Below, piece after piece: positions 16,632 through 26,023 of a stretch of DNA of 64,000 bases; position 1 is the stretch's first letter, and each line of letters begins with the position of its first letter. Made by a program: the position numbers and the translations under genes. Below the pieces are notes generated by a model. It was not told the origin of the DNA and ran no database searches. It saw only the letters and a program-made list of their open reading frames with translations. Origin of the DNA: RGIG4576 sp964606575 (GTDB taxonomy: Bacteria; Bacteroidota; Bacteroidia; Bacteroidales; Muribaculaceae); contig CAZSHA010000002.1 of NCBI GenBank assembly GCA_964606575.1, forward strand, positions 19,362 through 83,361, given 5' to 3'.

Positions 16632-16724
16632 TTACTTGTTGTTCCAAATGAGGACGGCTACAAGCACTACGATTATTAATGTGAGCGCTATGTAAATCTT
16701 GTCATATTTGTGTTTGTCATCCAT
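16632..16724 (-). CDS. 30-residue single-span membrane microprotein
   Basis: An open frame beginning MDDKHKYDKIYIALTLIIVV and ending LVAVLIWNNK then TAA. Residues 11-27 form one hydrophobic span, with a charged N terminus and Asn-Asn-Lys C terminus, the look of a real small membrane protein. It starts 11 bases after the stop of the zinc-ribbon gene, so the two are probably cotranscribed; that partner also ends in a membrane span. Function unknown. Confidence 0.55.
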   Translation of the reverse strand: MDDKHKYDKIYIALTLIIVVLVAVLIWNNK

Positions 16725-16735
16725 AATGATATTGT

Positions 16736-17146
16736 TTAAGTTTGTTTTGCATTGTAAAGATATAGGCAGCCTATTCCTATGGCCGCTAATACTATCAGTA
16801 TACATAAAAGCCAGTTACGCACGTTGCCTGATGTTTCGCCACGGCTGGCTTGTTCAGTTTCTTCATCGTCCCACAAGTCATGCTCCTTATCTGCTTTCTT
16901 TGTGGCGACAGCGGTATTCTCAGTGCCGTCTTCATCTACGAATGAAATAGTGCTGATGGCTTGGTTCGGTTTCTGTTGCAATTCTTTTCCGCATACAGGG
17001 CAAAATTGCGAGTCGGCTGGAATGTCGTTGCCGCAATATGGGCATTCTGCAACCGTAATTTCACGGAGCGGAAATCCGCATCGGTTGCAGAAGTTTGCCG
17101 TTTCTTGGTTGGCATTGTTGCATTTTGGACACTTCACGTAAGCCAT
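16736..17146 (-). CDS. zinc-ribbon protein with C-terminal membrane anchor
   Basis: 136 residues. Two zinc ribbons are visible: CPKCNNANQETANFCNRCG (residues 5-23) and CPYCGNDIPADSQFCPVCG (about 35-53), each with two CxxC pairs. A Glu/Asp/Thr-rich linker (60-108) follows, then a single C-terminal span (NWLLCILIVLAAIGIGCLYLY). Likely a tail-anchored inner-membrane protein with cytoplasmic zinc domains. Such proteins are common in Bacteroidetes without assigned role. Confidence 0.8.
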   Translation of the reverse strand: MAYVKCPKCNNANQETANFCNRCGFPLREITVAECPYCGNDIPADSQFCPVCGKELQQKPNQAISTISFVDEDGTENTAVATKKADKEHDLWDDEETEQASRGETSGNVRNWLLCILIVLAAIGIGCLYLYNAKQT

Positions 17147-17229
17147 TATTCAATATGGTAGATAAAAGATAACTTGTTACAAAGTTAGTGTTTCTTTCTT
17201 AGTTTTCTGTTATAATGCCATAACTGATT

Positions 17230-20019
17230 TTAGTGGGCTTCCAGCCAGTTGTGCGCCGAGCCTGAAGACGGAATCATGGGCACTCTGCCTTGGTAGGCGT
17301 TGCTCATCTCCGTAAGCACTATTTCACTCACACGCTCTAATTCGGCTGGCAACACGTCAAAATTCAATTCGTCGTGTACCTGCATAATCATTTTAGACTT
17401 GATGCCTTCTTGCTTGAAGCGTCGGAAGATACGCACCATCGCTATCTTGATTATGTCGGCTGCCGATCCTTGAATAGGGGCGTTGATTGCGTTTCGTTCG
17501 GAGAAGCTGCGTACCACTGCATTTCGTGAGTTGATATCGGGCAACATGCGGCGGCGACCAGAAATGGTGGTCACATATCCGTTGGCTCTTGCTTCTTCCA
17601 ATACCTTATCCATGTATACTCTCACTTGCGGGAACATGCTATAATATCCGTCAATGAGCATCTTCGCTTCTGCCCGAGGAATTTCCAAACGTTGAGCAAG
17701 ACCGAAAGCTGAAATGCCATAAAGAATGCCGAAATTGGCAGTCTTGGCTTTCCTTCGCTGGTCGGGAGTCACTTCATCTAGTTTCTCATGGTATATTCTA
17801 GATGCGGTGAGCGTGTGGATGTCGGCACCGTTCTTGAATGCTTCGACCATAGTTTTGTCACCGCTTAAATCGGCAACCAGCCGTAGCTCGATTTGCGAAT
17901 AATCGGCAGAAAGGAACACATTGCCCTCGGCTGGGATGAACGCTTTGCGTATTTCTCGGCCTTCCTCGCTGCGTACCGGAATGTTTTGCATGTTAGGGCT
18001 GGCAGACGATAGCCTGCCAGTAGCTGTAACGGTTTGGTTGTAGGTTGTGTGTATTCGCCCTGTCTTTGGGTTTATTAATTGAGGCAACGCATCCACATAG
18101 GTGGAGAGTAACTTTTTGATTCCTCTCACGTCAAGAATCTTTCCTACGATAGGATTCTTTGCTTTCAAGCTTTGTAGCACATCCTCTGATGTAGAATATT
18201 TTCCTCCCTTGGTCTTTCTCGCTTTCTCGTCGAGTTTTAGGCGGTCGAAAAGTATCTCGCCCACTTGCAGCGGTGATGCCACGTTGAACTCCGTGCCAGC
18301 AATAGCATAAATTTCCTGTATAAGTTGCTCCATGTGGTCGGTAAGCACTTTCCGATAATCGGTCAGTACAGATTCTTTAATCTTTACGCCAGTCTTTTCC
18401 ATATCGGCAAGCACTTCGATTAGCGGAAATTCCATCTCGTTGAGAAGTTGTTCCATACCTAGTTCGGTGATCTTGGGATTCAAAATGCCTTTTAGGCGAA
18501 GAACCATATCAGCTTGCTCGCAAGCGTAATCACGCAATTGCTCGATAGGCAGGTCGTGGATGTTCTTTTTAGGTTTTCCCCGACCTTCGTCAATTAAAGT
18601 TTCTAGAGAGATACAATCGTAGTCAAGATAGGCTGAAGCCAAGCGTGACACCTCATGCCCGTTCTCTGGCTGTATGAGATAATGGGCTACGGTGATGTCG
18701 TAATAGGGTGGAGCAATGCTTATACCATCGTTGACAAGTGCCAAGATGTCGTTTTTCACATCGGCACTCACTAGCGTAGCCTTATTGTTCTCGAAAACAG
18801 GTTTTAATGCTTCAAGCATAGTGGCGCGTTCGCTTCCGTCTATAGGGACTGGAATATATGCCGCAATACCCTTGGCGGCTGAGATTCCTACACCGATGAT
18901 ATGTTGATCTATGTTGTCAGCTCCCTCGGTTACTACAGAAACACCGAATTCGTGTATTGCCGCAAGTTTTCCGGCAAGACGTTTTACTGAGGCTGTTTTT
19001 TCTATCACCTCATAGTGATGCTCGGCTGTTTTGATGTTTTGGATGTTGATTAGCACTGTAGAAGTATCTCCGGACCCATCTTCTCCGAAAAGGGAGGTCT
19101 GTTGCGGCTCTTCTTTTTTGGGAGTGGCATTTGTGCTAGAAACCTTGTTGCCTATAATGCGTGTTATGAGAGTTTTGAATTCCAACTCGTTGAACACCTC
19201 GTAAAGAGCCGTGTAATCGGGTTCTTCACGTTTCAATGTATAGGTGTCGAAGTCCAGAGGAACATCAGTCTTGATGGTGGCTAAGAATTTGGAGAAGCGT
19301 ATTTGTTCGACATTCTCGTTCACTTTAGCTCGCATGGCGGGTTTCAGTTCGTCGGTATGTTCAAGCAGACCCTCGACCGAGCCGAATTGCTTGATTACGT
19401 TCATTGCGGTGACCTTTCCCATGCCCGGGCAGCCCGGTATATTATCCACCTTATCCCCCATTAATGCGAGCAAGTCAATCACTTGCTTTGGTGATTGCAA
19501 CTCGAACATCTCACAAATTTCTTTCACTCCAAGCACTTCAAATTCAGAGCCTTTTTTGCCTGGCTTGTATTGGTAGATGTTGTTGTCAACAACTTGTCCG
19601 AAGTCCTTATCGGGAGTCATCATGTATGTGATAAAGCCTTTGGCTTGGGCTTTTTTTGCTATAGTACCTATCACATCGTCGGCTTCATATCCCATAATTT
19701 CAATTACAGGTATTCTGTAGGCTTCAAGTATACGCTTTATATATGGCACAGCAAGGCGTATATCTTCCGGTGTTGGCGGGCGATTGGCTTTATAGTCCCC
19801 AAAAGCCTCGTGTCGGAACGTAGGTCCGGGAGGATCGAAACATACGGCAATGTGGGATGGATTTTCGCGTTTCAACACATCTTGTAGAGTGTTTACAAAA
19901 CCATATATTGCCGAGGTGTTGAAACCTTTAGACGACATGCGGGGTACATTGGCGAGCGCATAATAGGCTCTATATATTAATGCGTAAGCATCTAGCAAAA
20001 AAAGTCTGTTCTGTTCCAT
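17230..20019 (-). CDS. polA: DNA polymerase I
   Basis: 929 residues, full length. The 5'-3' exonuclease domain (1-290) keeps its acidic residues (LLDAYALIYRAYYAL; GYEADDVIGTIA; TPDKDF; LMGDKVDNIPG). The 3'-5' exonuclease-like domain (about 325-510) is degenerate: the motif I Asp is replaced (SVVTE, Val363 where FDTE is expected) and the motif III Asp is Gln502 in YACEQAD. Proofreading is therefore probably lost, as in several thermophile PolA enzymes. The polymerase domain (520-929) is intact: DYSQIELR (motif A), RRKAKTANFGILYG (O helix) and VHDELNFD (motif C). It fills gaps in repair and removes Okazaki primers. Transcribed alone, divergent from the polyprenyl synthase gene. Confidence 0.96.
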   Translation of the reverse strand: MEQNRLFLLDAYALIYRAYYALANVPRMSSKGFNTSAIYGFVNTLQDVLKRENPSHIAVCFDPPGPTFRHEAFGDYKANRPPTPEDIRLAVPYIKRILEAYRIPVIEIMGYEADDVIGTIAKKAQAKGFITYMMTPDKDFGQVVDNNIYQYKPGKKGSEFEVLGVKEICEMFELQSPKQVIDLLALMGDKVDNIPGCPGMGKVTAMNVIKQFGSVEGLLEHTDELKPAMRAKVNENVEQIRFSKFLATIKTDVPLDFDTYTLKREEPDYTALYEVFNELEFKTLITRIIGNKVSSTNATPKKEEPQQTSLFGEDGSGDTSTVLINIQNIKTAEHHYEVIEKTASVKRLAGKLAAIHEFGVSVVTEGADNIDQHIIGVGISAAKGIAAYIPVPIDGSERATMLEALKPVFENNKATLVSADVKNDILALVNDGISIAPPYYDITVAHYLIQPENGHEVSRLASAYLDYDCISLETLIDEGRGKPKKNIHDLPIEQLRDYACEQADMVLRLKGILNPKITELGMEQLLNEMEFPLIEVLADMEKTGVKIKESVLTDYRKVLTDHMEQLIQEIYAIAGTEFNVASPLQVGEILFDRLKLDEKARKTKGGKYSTSEDVLQSLKAKNPIVGKILDVRGIKKLLSTYVDALPQLINPKTGRIHTTYNQTVTATGRLSSASPNMQNIPVRSEEGREIRKAFIPAEGNVFLSADYSQIELRLVADLSGDKTMVEAFKNGADIHTLTASRIYHEKLDEVTPDQRRKAKTANFGILYGISAFGLAQRLEIPRAEAKMLIDGYYSMFPQVRVYMDKVLEEARANGYVTTISGRRRMLPDINSRNAVVRSFSERNAINAPIQGSAADIIKIAMVRIFRRFKQEGIKSKMIMQVHDELNFDVLPAELERVSEIVLTEMSNAYQGRVPMIPSSGSAHNWLEAH

Positions 20020-20295
20020 AAAAACGTTTTATGCAGTTGAATTAAAGAATCTCTATTTAGAGGCTTATTATGAAATACCATATTTCATTTTTCTCTTTTA
20101 CAAAAATACGATTTTTAGGGTTTTCTTTGATATGATACAAGTCTTATTTTTTCAAATTTGTAATAAAACAATTAAATTTCGGTGTTTTCGACTATGAAAT
20201 GGGGCTATTTCGTAGGAAATTTGAAATTATTGATTTTGAATTTCTTCTATACACAGATTTATTGCTATTTTTGCAACTCAATCACAATTTTTTGT

Positions 20296-21270
20296 ATGAG
20301 GGGAATCACTACGATCCAAGAAAAAATAGCTCCGGAACTATCCAAGCTGAACGAAATAATAAGCAATTCTCTTGAGAGCAATTCTGCCCTCATGAACCGT
20401 ATTGTAAATAATTTTTTAACAACGAAAGGCAAGCAAATACGCCCTATGTTGGTGGTGTTGAGCGGTAAGTTTTTCGGTGGTGTTGATGACAACGTTCTTA
20501 ATGCTGGGGCTGCTATAGAATTGTTGCATAACGCTTCTCTCATACATGATGATGTGATAGATGAATCGAAAGAACGCAGGGGGAAACCTACGATTAACCG
20601 AATATGGGATAATCATATCTCGGTGCTTGTTGGTGATTTTTTTACTAGTGCCGCTCTATATTGTGCTGTTAAAACTAACAACCCTAAGATTATATCGGTA
20701 TTATCTCGTTTGGGTAGGGAGCTAGCATTAGGTGAAATAAGCCAAATAGATTTGGCTCGTCAACACACCATAGATGAGAACACCTATTTTGATGTAATCA
20801 GGCACAAGACCGCATCGCTATTCAAGAGTTGTGTTGAGGTGGGCGGTTATGCTTCGGGGGCGAGCGAGAAAGAGTTGGACGACCTGATGCGTTTTACCGA
20901 ATTGTTAGGATTGTGCTTCCAAATCAAGGATGATATTTTCGATTATTTTGAGGATAAGGAGATAGGCAAGCCTACAGGAAACGATTTGCGTGAGGGAAAA
21001 GTTACTCTTCCTCTTATATATGCTTTGTCAAAGAAAGATAGCAACCTTCATGGCGAGATGGTGAAAAGGGTAAGCCAAAATGAGTTATCAGCCGAAGATA
21101 TAACTACGTTGATTGAGTTTGCAAAGGCAGAAGGCGGAATTGAATATGCCTATGCGACTATGGAAAGGCTTCGTGACGAGGCTTTTATTATTCTAGATGA
21201 ATACCCGCATAATGAGGTGGCTGATGATTTCAAAGCCTTATTCAATTATATAATACAACGAAACAAGTAA
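20296..21270 (+). CDS. trans-polyprenyl diphosphate synthase
   Basis: 324 residues. A class I prenyltransferase that condenses isopentenyl diphosphate onto an allylic diphosphate, probably making the octaprenyl-type side chain of menaquinone; the chain length is inferred. First Asp-rich motif DDVIDESKERRGKPT (about 83), second DDIFD (about 215), substrate motif GKQIRP (about 44), and the KTASLF segment are present. I start at the ATG at 20296, which puts the protein start at the usual distance from GKQIRP; the longer frame upstream is AT-rich and contains a TATTTTTG -7 box at 20266-20273. rnhB begins 9 bases after the stop. Confidence 0.9.
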   Translation: MRGITTIQEKIAPELSKLNEIISNSLESNSALMNRIVNNFLTTKGKQIRPMLVVLSGKFFGGVDDNVLNAGAAIELLHNASLIHDDVIDESKERRGKPTINRIWDNHISVLVGDFFTSAALYCAVKTNNPKIISVLSRLGRELALGEISQIDLARQHTIDENTYFDVIRHKTASLFKSCVEVGGYASGASEKELDDLMRFTELLGLCFQIKDDIFDYFEDKEIGKPTGNDLREGKVTLPLIYALSKKDSNLHGEMVKRVSQNELSAEDITTLIEFAKAEGGIEYAYATMERLRDEAFIILDEYPHNEVADDFKALFNYIIQRNK

Positions 21271-21279
21271 TTTGCTTTA

Positions 21280-21876
21280 ATGCTAGAGCCGTATTTGATA
21301 AAAGGGCGTATAGAGGCGGGATGCGATGAGGCTGGACGAGGATGCCTTGCCGGACCTGTCGCGGCTGCCGCTGTCATTCTACCCGAAGGATTCCAAAACG
21401 AACTGTTGAATGATTCTAAACAGTTAACGGAGCGTCAGCGTGAGTACCTTCGACCTATTATCGAAAAAGAAGCGTTGGCTTGGGCTGTAGCATTTGTTTC
21501 TCCTCAAGAAATAGATGAGATAAATATACTGAGAGCATCGTTTACAGCTATGCATCGGGCTATTGACCAATTGTCGGTGTTGCCAGAGGCGTTACTGATA
21601 GATGGGAATCGTTTTATCGCTTATCGTGATATACCGCACACTTGTATAGTAAAAGGCGACGGCAAAATGATGAGTATAGCCGCCGCATCGGTATTGGCTA
21701 AAACGCATCGTGACGAGTATATGAGGTGTATAGCTCAGGAGCATCCGCAATATGCTTGGGACAAGAACAAGGGTTATCCTACTCGTGATCACCGTGCGGC
21801 AATTGAGAAATTTGGAGTAACTCCCTACCATCGCATGAGTTTTCAGCTTCTCGACCCTAATTTGAGCCTTTTTTGA
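21280..21876 (+). CDS. rnhB: ribonuclease HII
   Basis: 198 residues. Cleaves the RNA strand of RNA-DNA hybrids and starts removal of single ribonucleotides from DNA. The acidic active site is visible: GCDEAGRGCLAGPVAAAAV with Asp and Glu at about 14-15, LLIDGNR (Asp about 108) and DE in THRDEYM (Asp about 145). Family length is normal. It follows the polyprenyl synthase with a 9-base gap. Confidence 0.96.
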   Translation: MLEPYLIKGRIEAGCDEAGRGCLAGPVAAAAVILPEGFQNELLNDSKQLTERQREYLRPIIEKEALAWAVAFVSPQEIDEINILRASFTAMHRAIDQLSVLPEALLIDGNRFIAYRDIPHTCIVKGDGKMMSIAAASVLAKTHRDEYMRCIAQEHPQYAWDKNKGYPTRDHRAAIEKFGVTPYHRMSFQLLDPNLSLF

Positions 21877-21934
21877 TTAAATTTGGCATTATATTATAAA
21901 AACTCTATATAGGCAACGCATTTAAAATGATATT

Positions 21935-22948
21935 ATGGCTAAGAAAATTCTAATAACAGGTGCAGGCGGTTTTGTTGGCGGTTTCATTGTGGAAGAAGCA
22001 TTGAACCGAGGTTTTGAAACATGGGCAGCAGTGCGTGCCTCTACTTCGCTTGAGTATTTGACCGATTCTCGCATCAACTTGATAGAACTGGATTTTTCTG
22101 AGCCTGAAGTACTGAAGGAGCAACTTGCAGAGTGCATAGCTGAAAACGGCAAGTGGGATTACGTGGTGCATAACCTAGGAGCTACGAAGGCTATGAACTT
22201 CCGCACGTTCAATCAGGTGAATTGTGATTATTTGCGAGATTTCGCCAATGTACTATGTGAGTTGGATGCCGTACCTGAGAAGTTCTTGCTTATGAGCAGC
22301 TTGAGCGTTATGGGTCAGGGTGATGATAAGAACTATACTCCATTCAAAATCACTGACATACCGATGCCGAACACGCAATATGGTGTATCTAAATTGCTAG
22401 GCGAGCAAGCTATAAAGCAAATACCTGATTTTCCATATATAATATTTCGTGCTACAGGTGTTTACGGTCCTCGTGAGAAAGATTATTTCTTAATGATAAA
22501 GAGCATCTACAGGGGTATTGATTTCAGCGTGGGATTGAGAAAACAGATGCTTACATTTATCTATGTGAAAGATCTGGCTTGTGCCATGATGGATGCGTTA
22601 GATTCACCTACTGCAATACGCAAAACTTATTTCATAGCCGAAAAACGGGGCTATACGCAAAAAGAGTTTAGAGGAATCACGGCACATGCGCTTCGCAAAA
22701 AGTGCGTTCTGCCTATATGTGCTCCGCTATGGGCGGCTCGTATCGTGTGTTGGATTTCAGAAAAAATAGGAGTTATGCAGATGAAACCTAGCACATTGAA
22801 TAGCGACAAGTATAAAATAATCAAACAGCGTAACTGGTTGTGCGATGTTTCAGATGCCGAACGTGATTTCAATTTCTCCCCTCGTTACGATTTGAAGAAA
22901 GGCATAGAAGAATCCGTAGATTGGTATTTTGAAAACAAATGGTTGTAA
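21935..22948 (+). CDS. NAD-dependent epimerase/dehydratase
   Basis: 337 residues, extended short-chain dehydrogenase fold. The Rossmann motif TGAGGFVGGFI lies at 8-18; the catalytic Ser and YxxxK are in MSSLSVMG (about 128) and YGVSK (about 149). ATGVYGPREKDYF and KRGYTQKEF fit Bacteroidetes NAD-dependent sugar-nucleotide epimerase relatives. The substrate cannot be assigned. No sugar-biosynthesis cluster surrounds it. Its end lies 7 bases from the end of the convergent LD-carboxypeptidase gene. Confidence 0.85.
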   Translation: MAKKILITGAGGFVGGFIVEEALNRGFETWAAVRASTSLEYLTDSRINLIELDFSEPEVLKEQLAECIAENGKWDYVVHNLGATKAMNFRTFNQVNCDYLRDFANVLCELDAVPEKFLLMSSLSVMGQGDDKNYTPFKITDIPMPNTQYGVSKLLGEQAIKQIPDFPYIIFRATGVYGPREKDYFLMIKSIYRGIDFSVGLRKQMLTFIYVKDLACAMMDALDSPTAIRKTYFIAEKRGYTQKEFRGITAHALRKKCVLPICAPLWAARIVCWISEKIGVMQMKPSTLNSDKYKIIKQRNWLCDVSDAERDFNFSPRYDLKKGIEESVDWYFENKWL

Positions 22949-22955
22949 AACAACT

Positions 22956-23852
22956 TTATTCTGATAGTAGGACGTTGCGATTGGTGATGGAAAGTGTGGC
23001 ATAACCGCCAACTATAAGCGGGCGGTTGTTGTTGACGTGTCCTATAGGAAAGTTGAAAGCCACAGGATAGTTATATGGTTTAACCATCCTGTTTATCATG
23101 GAATACATGGATTCTCTGTTACTGTCGGGTTCGGTGCAATTGGAGAATTGTCCCACTATTAATCCTTTCAAATTGGGTAATATACCCGATAAACGCAAGT
23201 TGTATAACATGCGTTCAACTTTATATATAGGTTCGCCTATATCTTCGATGAAAAGAATCTTATCTTTCTTGAATATATCAAGTTGTGTTCCTATCAGCCC
23301 GCTTAAAACAGCAATATTGCCACCAACTAATTCGCCACTGGCATCTCCGATACGGTTATATTCGTGTGAAGCTATCTCATAAGCCAGATACTTACCTTCT
23401 AGAATATCGTGTAAAGCGGAATTGCAAGAATCTTCTGCTCCGAACATTGAAAGGTGTTTTGCCATTGAGGCATGAACACTAGCAATTCCGGCGTTGTTGA
23501 GCATGGCATGAAGCACCGATATGTCGCTAAAACCAATAATCCATTTAGCGTTATCCCTCAATTCATTTTGCGATAGATGTTCTGCCAAGTGTATCGTTCC
23601 ATATCCTCCACGGCTGCATAGAATAGCTTTTATGCTGGAATCGTGGAGAACCGAACGGAAATCCGATAACCGTTCTTCTAAGCTACCGCTATAATACCCA
23701 GAACGGTTCTTGGCATATTTGCCGACAACAGGTTCATATCCCCATTCTTTTAATACTCGACAAGCTCCGTCGATATATTCTGTTTTGACTGCACTTGCGG
23801 GTGATACTATCGCCACTTTGTCGCCTTGTTTCAAAAAAGGAGGTATTATCAT
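22956..23852 (-). CDS. LD-carboxypeptidase (family S66)
   Basis: 298 residues, cytoplasmic. The family trims the D-Ala from murein tetrapeptides during peptidoglycan recycling. It opens with FLKQGDKVAIVSPAS; CSRGGYGT (about 79) is the conserved glycine loop; the nucleophile is Ser109 in IIGFSDIS; a Glu follows in LFIEDIGEPIYKVERM (about 200) and the His lies in FPIGHVNNNRP (about 275). All three residues of the expected Ser-Glu-His triad are therefore present. It is followed 19 bases upstream by the radical SAM gene on the same strand, so they may be cotranscribed. Confidence 0.9.
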   Translation of the reverse strand: MIIPPFLKQGDKVAIVSPASAVKTEYIDGACRVLKEWGYEPVVGKYAKNRSGYYSGSLEERLSDFRSVLHDSSIKAILCSRGGYGTIHLAEHLSQNELRDNAKWIIGFSDISVLHAMLNNAGIASVHASMAKHLSMFGAEDSCNSALHDILEGKYLAYEIASHEYNRIGDASGELVGGNIAVLSGLIGTQLDIFKKDKILFIEDIGEPIYKVERMLYNLRLSGILPNLKGLIVGQFSNCTEPDSNRESMYSMINRMVKPYNYPVAFNFPIGHVNNNRPLIVGGYATLSITNRNVLLSE

Positions 23853-23871
23853 AATGCGGAATAAAACATGT

Positions 23872-24651
23872 TTATGCGTTCACTTGCACATTGATGCCTG
23901 CAGCTTCAATGCGTTTGCCAATGGCGATTAGTTCCTCTTTCGATACCTTTTGGAGGTTCTCTTCGGGTGTCTTGCGGTCGATTGAGTATATCATGACTTT
24001 TTGCGGTGCGATTTCTTTGTAAGCCTCTATCAGAGCTTCCACTTCAGCATCGGTGGTGTTGTCAATCTTTTTGCCATTATGCTCACCTCTCAGGAACATC
24101 GTCTGTACGATACATTTTCCGTTGAAGCGTTTTAAATCGGCAATCACACCTTCAGGCAACACTCCGTTTGACACAGGTTGATTTATGGCTCTTAATGTAG
24201 GTGCGATAGCTGAATCTAATTTTAGGATGTTATTATCTACTTTCTTGAGAGCTTCAAACACTGTGATTTTGTTTAACATTGTGCTGTTGCTCAACACGCT
24301 TACTTTCACGTTTGGGAAATGTCGGTCACGAAGCATAAGGACATCATGAATAATTTCCTTGAATTGCGGGTGGAGCGTAGGCTCTCCATTTCCGGAAAAA
24401 GTGATAACATCGAGAGGTTCGCCAGCCTCTTGCATGGCTTTCAGCTTCTTGCTTAGTCCTTTCTTTACGGCTTCTCTAGTTGGGATGCCACTTTTCCCAG
24501 CTCCTTGTGCATTGTAGCCAGCCTCGCAATAAACGCAATCATAAGAGCATATCTTACCGTCGTTAGGCATCAGGTTGATACCCAACGATACGCCTAACCT
24601 GCGGCTATGTATAGGTCCGAATATGGTTTCGTGAAATAATACAGTCTGCAT
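23872..24651 (-). CDS. radical SAM protein
   Basis: 259 residues. The cluster-binding motif is CSYDCVYC (CX3CX2C, about residues 34-41), followed by the SAM-binding GNGEPTLHPQF (about 85). The opening FGPIHSRRLGVSLGINLMP is typical of a conserved subgroup of radical SAM proteins related to Wyosine/MoaA-like enzymes. No auxiliary cysteine cluster is seen. Reaction unknown. It has its own promoter at 24681-24712. Confidence 0.88.
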   Translation of the reverse strand: MQTVLFHETIFGPIHSRRLGVSLGINLMPNDGKICSYDCVYCEAGYNAQGAGKSGIPTREAVKKGLSKKLKAMQEAGEPLDVITFSGNGEPTLHPQFKEIIHDVLMLRDRHFPNVKVSVLSNSTMLNKITVFEALKKVDNNILKLDSAIAPTLRAINQPVSNGVLPEGVIADLKRFNGKCIVQTMFLRGEHNGKKIDNTTDAEVEALIEAYKEIAPQKVMIYSIDRKTPEENLQKVSKEELIAIGKRIEAAGINVQVNA

Positions 24652-24680
24652 ATATAATGCATCATTTAATAAATTATGAA

Positions 24681-24712
24681 CAAAGATAATCTAAAAAAGA
24701 TTGACGACCAAA
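24681..24712 (-). promoter_or_regulatory. promoter of the radical SAM gene
   Basis: Minus strand: TTTG (complement of 24709-24712), 20-base spacer, TATCTTTG (complement of 24681-24688), about 30 bases upstream of the start codon. The -33 element sits in the loop of the terminator of the glycosyltransferase gene. Confidence 0.65.
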
Positions 24713-24729
24713 TAGGCTGCCAATCTTTT
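24694..24729 (-). terminator. terminator of the glycosyltransferase gene
   Basis: AAAGATTG (24696-24703) pairs with CAATCTTT (24721-24728); on the minus strand the stem is followed by a T-run. It lies 19 bases past the glycosyltransferase stop and overlaps the next promoter. Confidence 0.6.
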
Positions 24730-24747
24730 GTGACAAGAGCCTAGATG

Positions 24748-25983
24748 TTAGGTGATGCTTTTGATTAGCTCTAGATAGCGGTTGACGACAGAGGATTCGG
24801 AGAATTTGCGGTTCACCTCATCATGCAGCGATTCACGGCTGATACCCGAGCTGATAGCCCATTCGATGCCGTTGGCTATATCGGATGGTGATTTGTATTC
24901 AGCTATATAGCCAGTGCGTAAGTGGTCAACTATATCTGCCTGACCTCCATTGCCGAATGTTACGGGAATACATCCTGCAGCTAGACCCTCTATTAATGTG
25001 CCACCGAAAGACTCGTATAATGAAGTAGATAGTATCACATCTACGTGTGCTAACAATTCTGTAATGTATTCGGCGTGAACACGACCTAAATAGGTGTAAG
25101 GAACATTTATTCCATTTAGTAAAGTCTTGTCTTTTATCCCGCCAAATAGAAGCAGATGAATGTTTGTGGCTATATCTGGTGACTTTTTTTTGAGGAATTT
25201 CATGGCTTCTATCAAGATGGGTAAGCCTTTAACAGGGTCGTCAAGACGAGCGGCACCCATAGCCAGCACTTTATGCCCTTCAGGAATGGTGAAATCAGAA
25301 TTGGGTTTGCGTGTGCTTGAAAAATCATCAATAGCGGTAGTGTTTGGAATAACGGTAATGTTTTTGCCTCCTAACAATGAACTTTCTTTGCACTTTATTG
25401 CCAACCAATTGCTTACGGCTACGAAATGTAAGTTTTTGTGTGCAAATATGCGTGATTTCTGAGTCCAGATGCTATGGGACAAGTCTTTTGCCCATTTAGA
25501 TTCCAAATATGGGCAGTTGCCGCATTTCCGCATATAGGCATTGCAATCGTAGGCATGGTGGCAAATTCCAGTGCATTCCCACATGTCGTGCATGGTCCAA
25601 ATGATAGGTTTACCTAAATTGCACAAATTCTCGATGCAACCAAGCGATAACCCACCTTGGTTAATCCAATTAAGCATAATTACATCGGCTTCTTGGACAA
25701 GCGGATGAGATGTTATATCTCGTCCCCATGTAGCAGTATCTACCTTGAACATATTTTTGCGGGAAAAACCATTGTTTAGGTATATTTGCAACCGCTCAAT
25801 ATAGAAAGCATAACGATCTTTCCAATGGTCGGCATAGCTTACAACGTTCTCGTCATCGCAAGTTTTCTCGACCACAAGCATTTTAGAGTCTATACCCGTT
25901 TTGCGGAATGCTTTCATAAGTCGATAAGTAAATACAGCCGCTCCGCCATTCAAGTCATTTCTGTTAATTATCGCTATCTTCAT
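24748..25983 (-). CDS. family 4-like glycosyltransferase
   Basis: 411 residues, GT-B fold. It begins MKIAIINRNDLNGGAAVFTYRLMKAFRKTG, the acceptor-side Rossmann start with the Gly-Gly loop. WTMHDMWECTGICHH is a segment seen in polysaccharide glycosyltransferases of Bacteroidetes and is followed by CNAYMRKCGNCPYL. The donor-binding C-terminal half has the EX7E motif (STSLYESFGGTLIEGLAAG, about 325-343). Sugar specificity is unknown. It stands alone rather than in a capsule cluster. Confidence 0.88.
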   Translation of the reverse strand: MKIAIINRNDLNGGAAVFTYRLMKAFRKTGIDSKMLVVEKTCDDENVVSYADHWKDRYAFYIERLQIYLNNGFSRKNMFKVDTATWGRDITSHPLVQEADVIMLNWINQGGLSLGCIENLCNLGKPIIWTMHDMWECTGICHHAYDCNAYMRKCGNCPYLESKWAKDLSHSIWTQKSRIFAHKNLHFVAVSNWLAIKCKESSLLGGKNITVIPNTTAIDDFSSTRKPNSDFTIPEGHKVLAMGAARLDDPVKGLPILIEAMKFLKKKSPDIATNIHLLLFGGIKDKTLLNGINVPYTYLGRVHAEYITELLAHVDVILSTSLYESFGGTLIEGLAAGCIPVTFGNGGQADIVDHLRTGYIAEYKSPSDIANGIEWAISSGISRESLHDEVNRKFSESSVVNRYLELIKSIT

Positions 25984-26023
25984 CGTGTTCTTTTGTTCAA
26001 AATGGTTTTTCCCGTTAATTGTG

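Noticed and set aside
19495..19887. 130-codon open frame opposite polA
   Set aside because: Shadow of a conserved coding sequence; no start context or family pattern.
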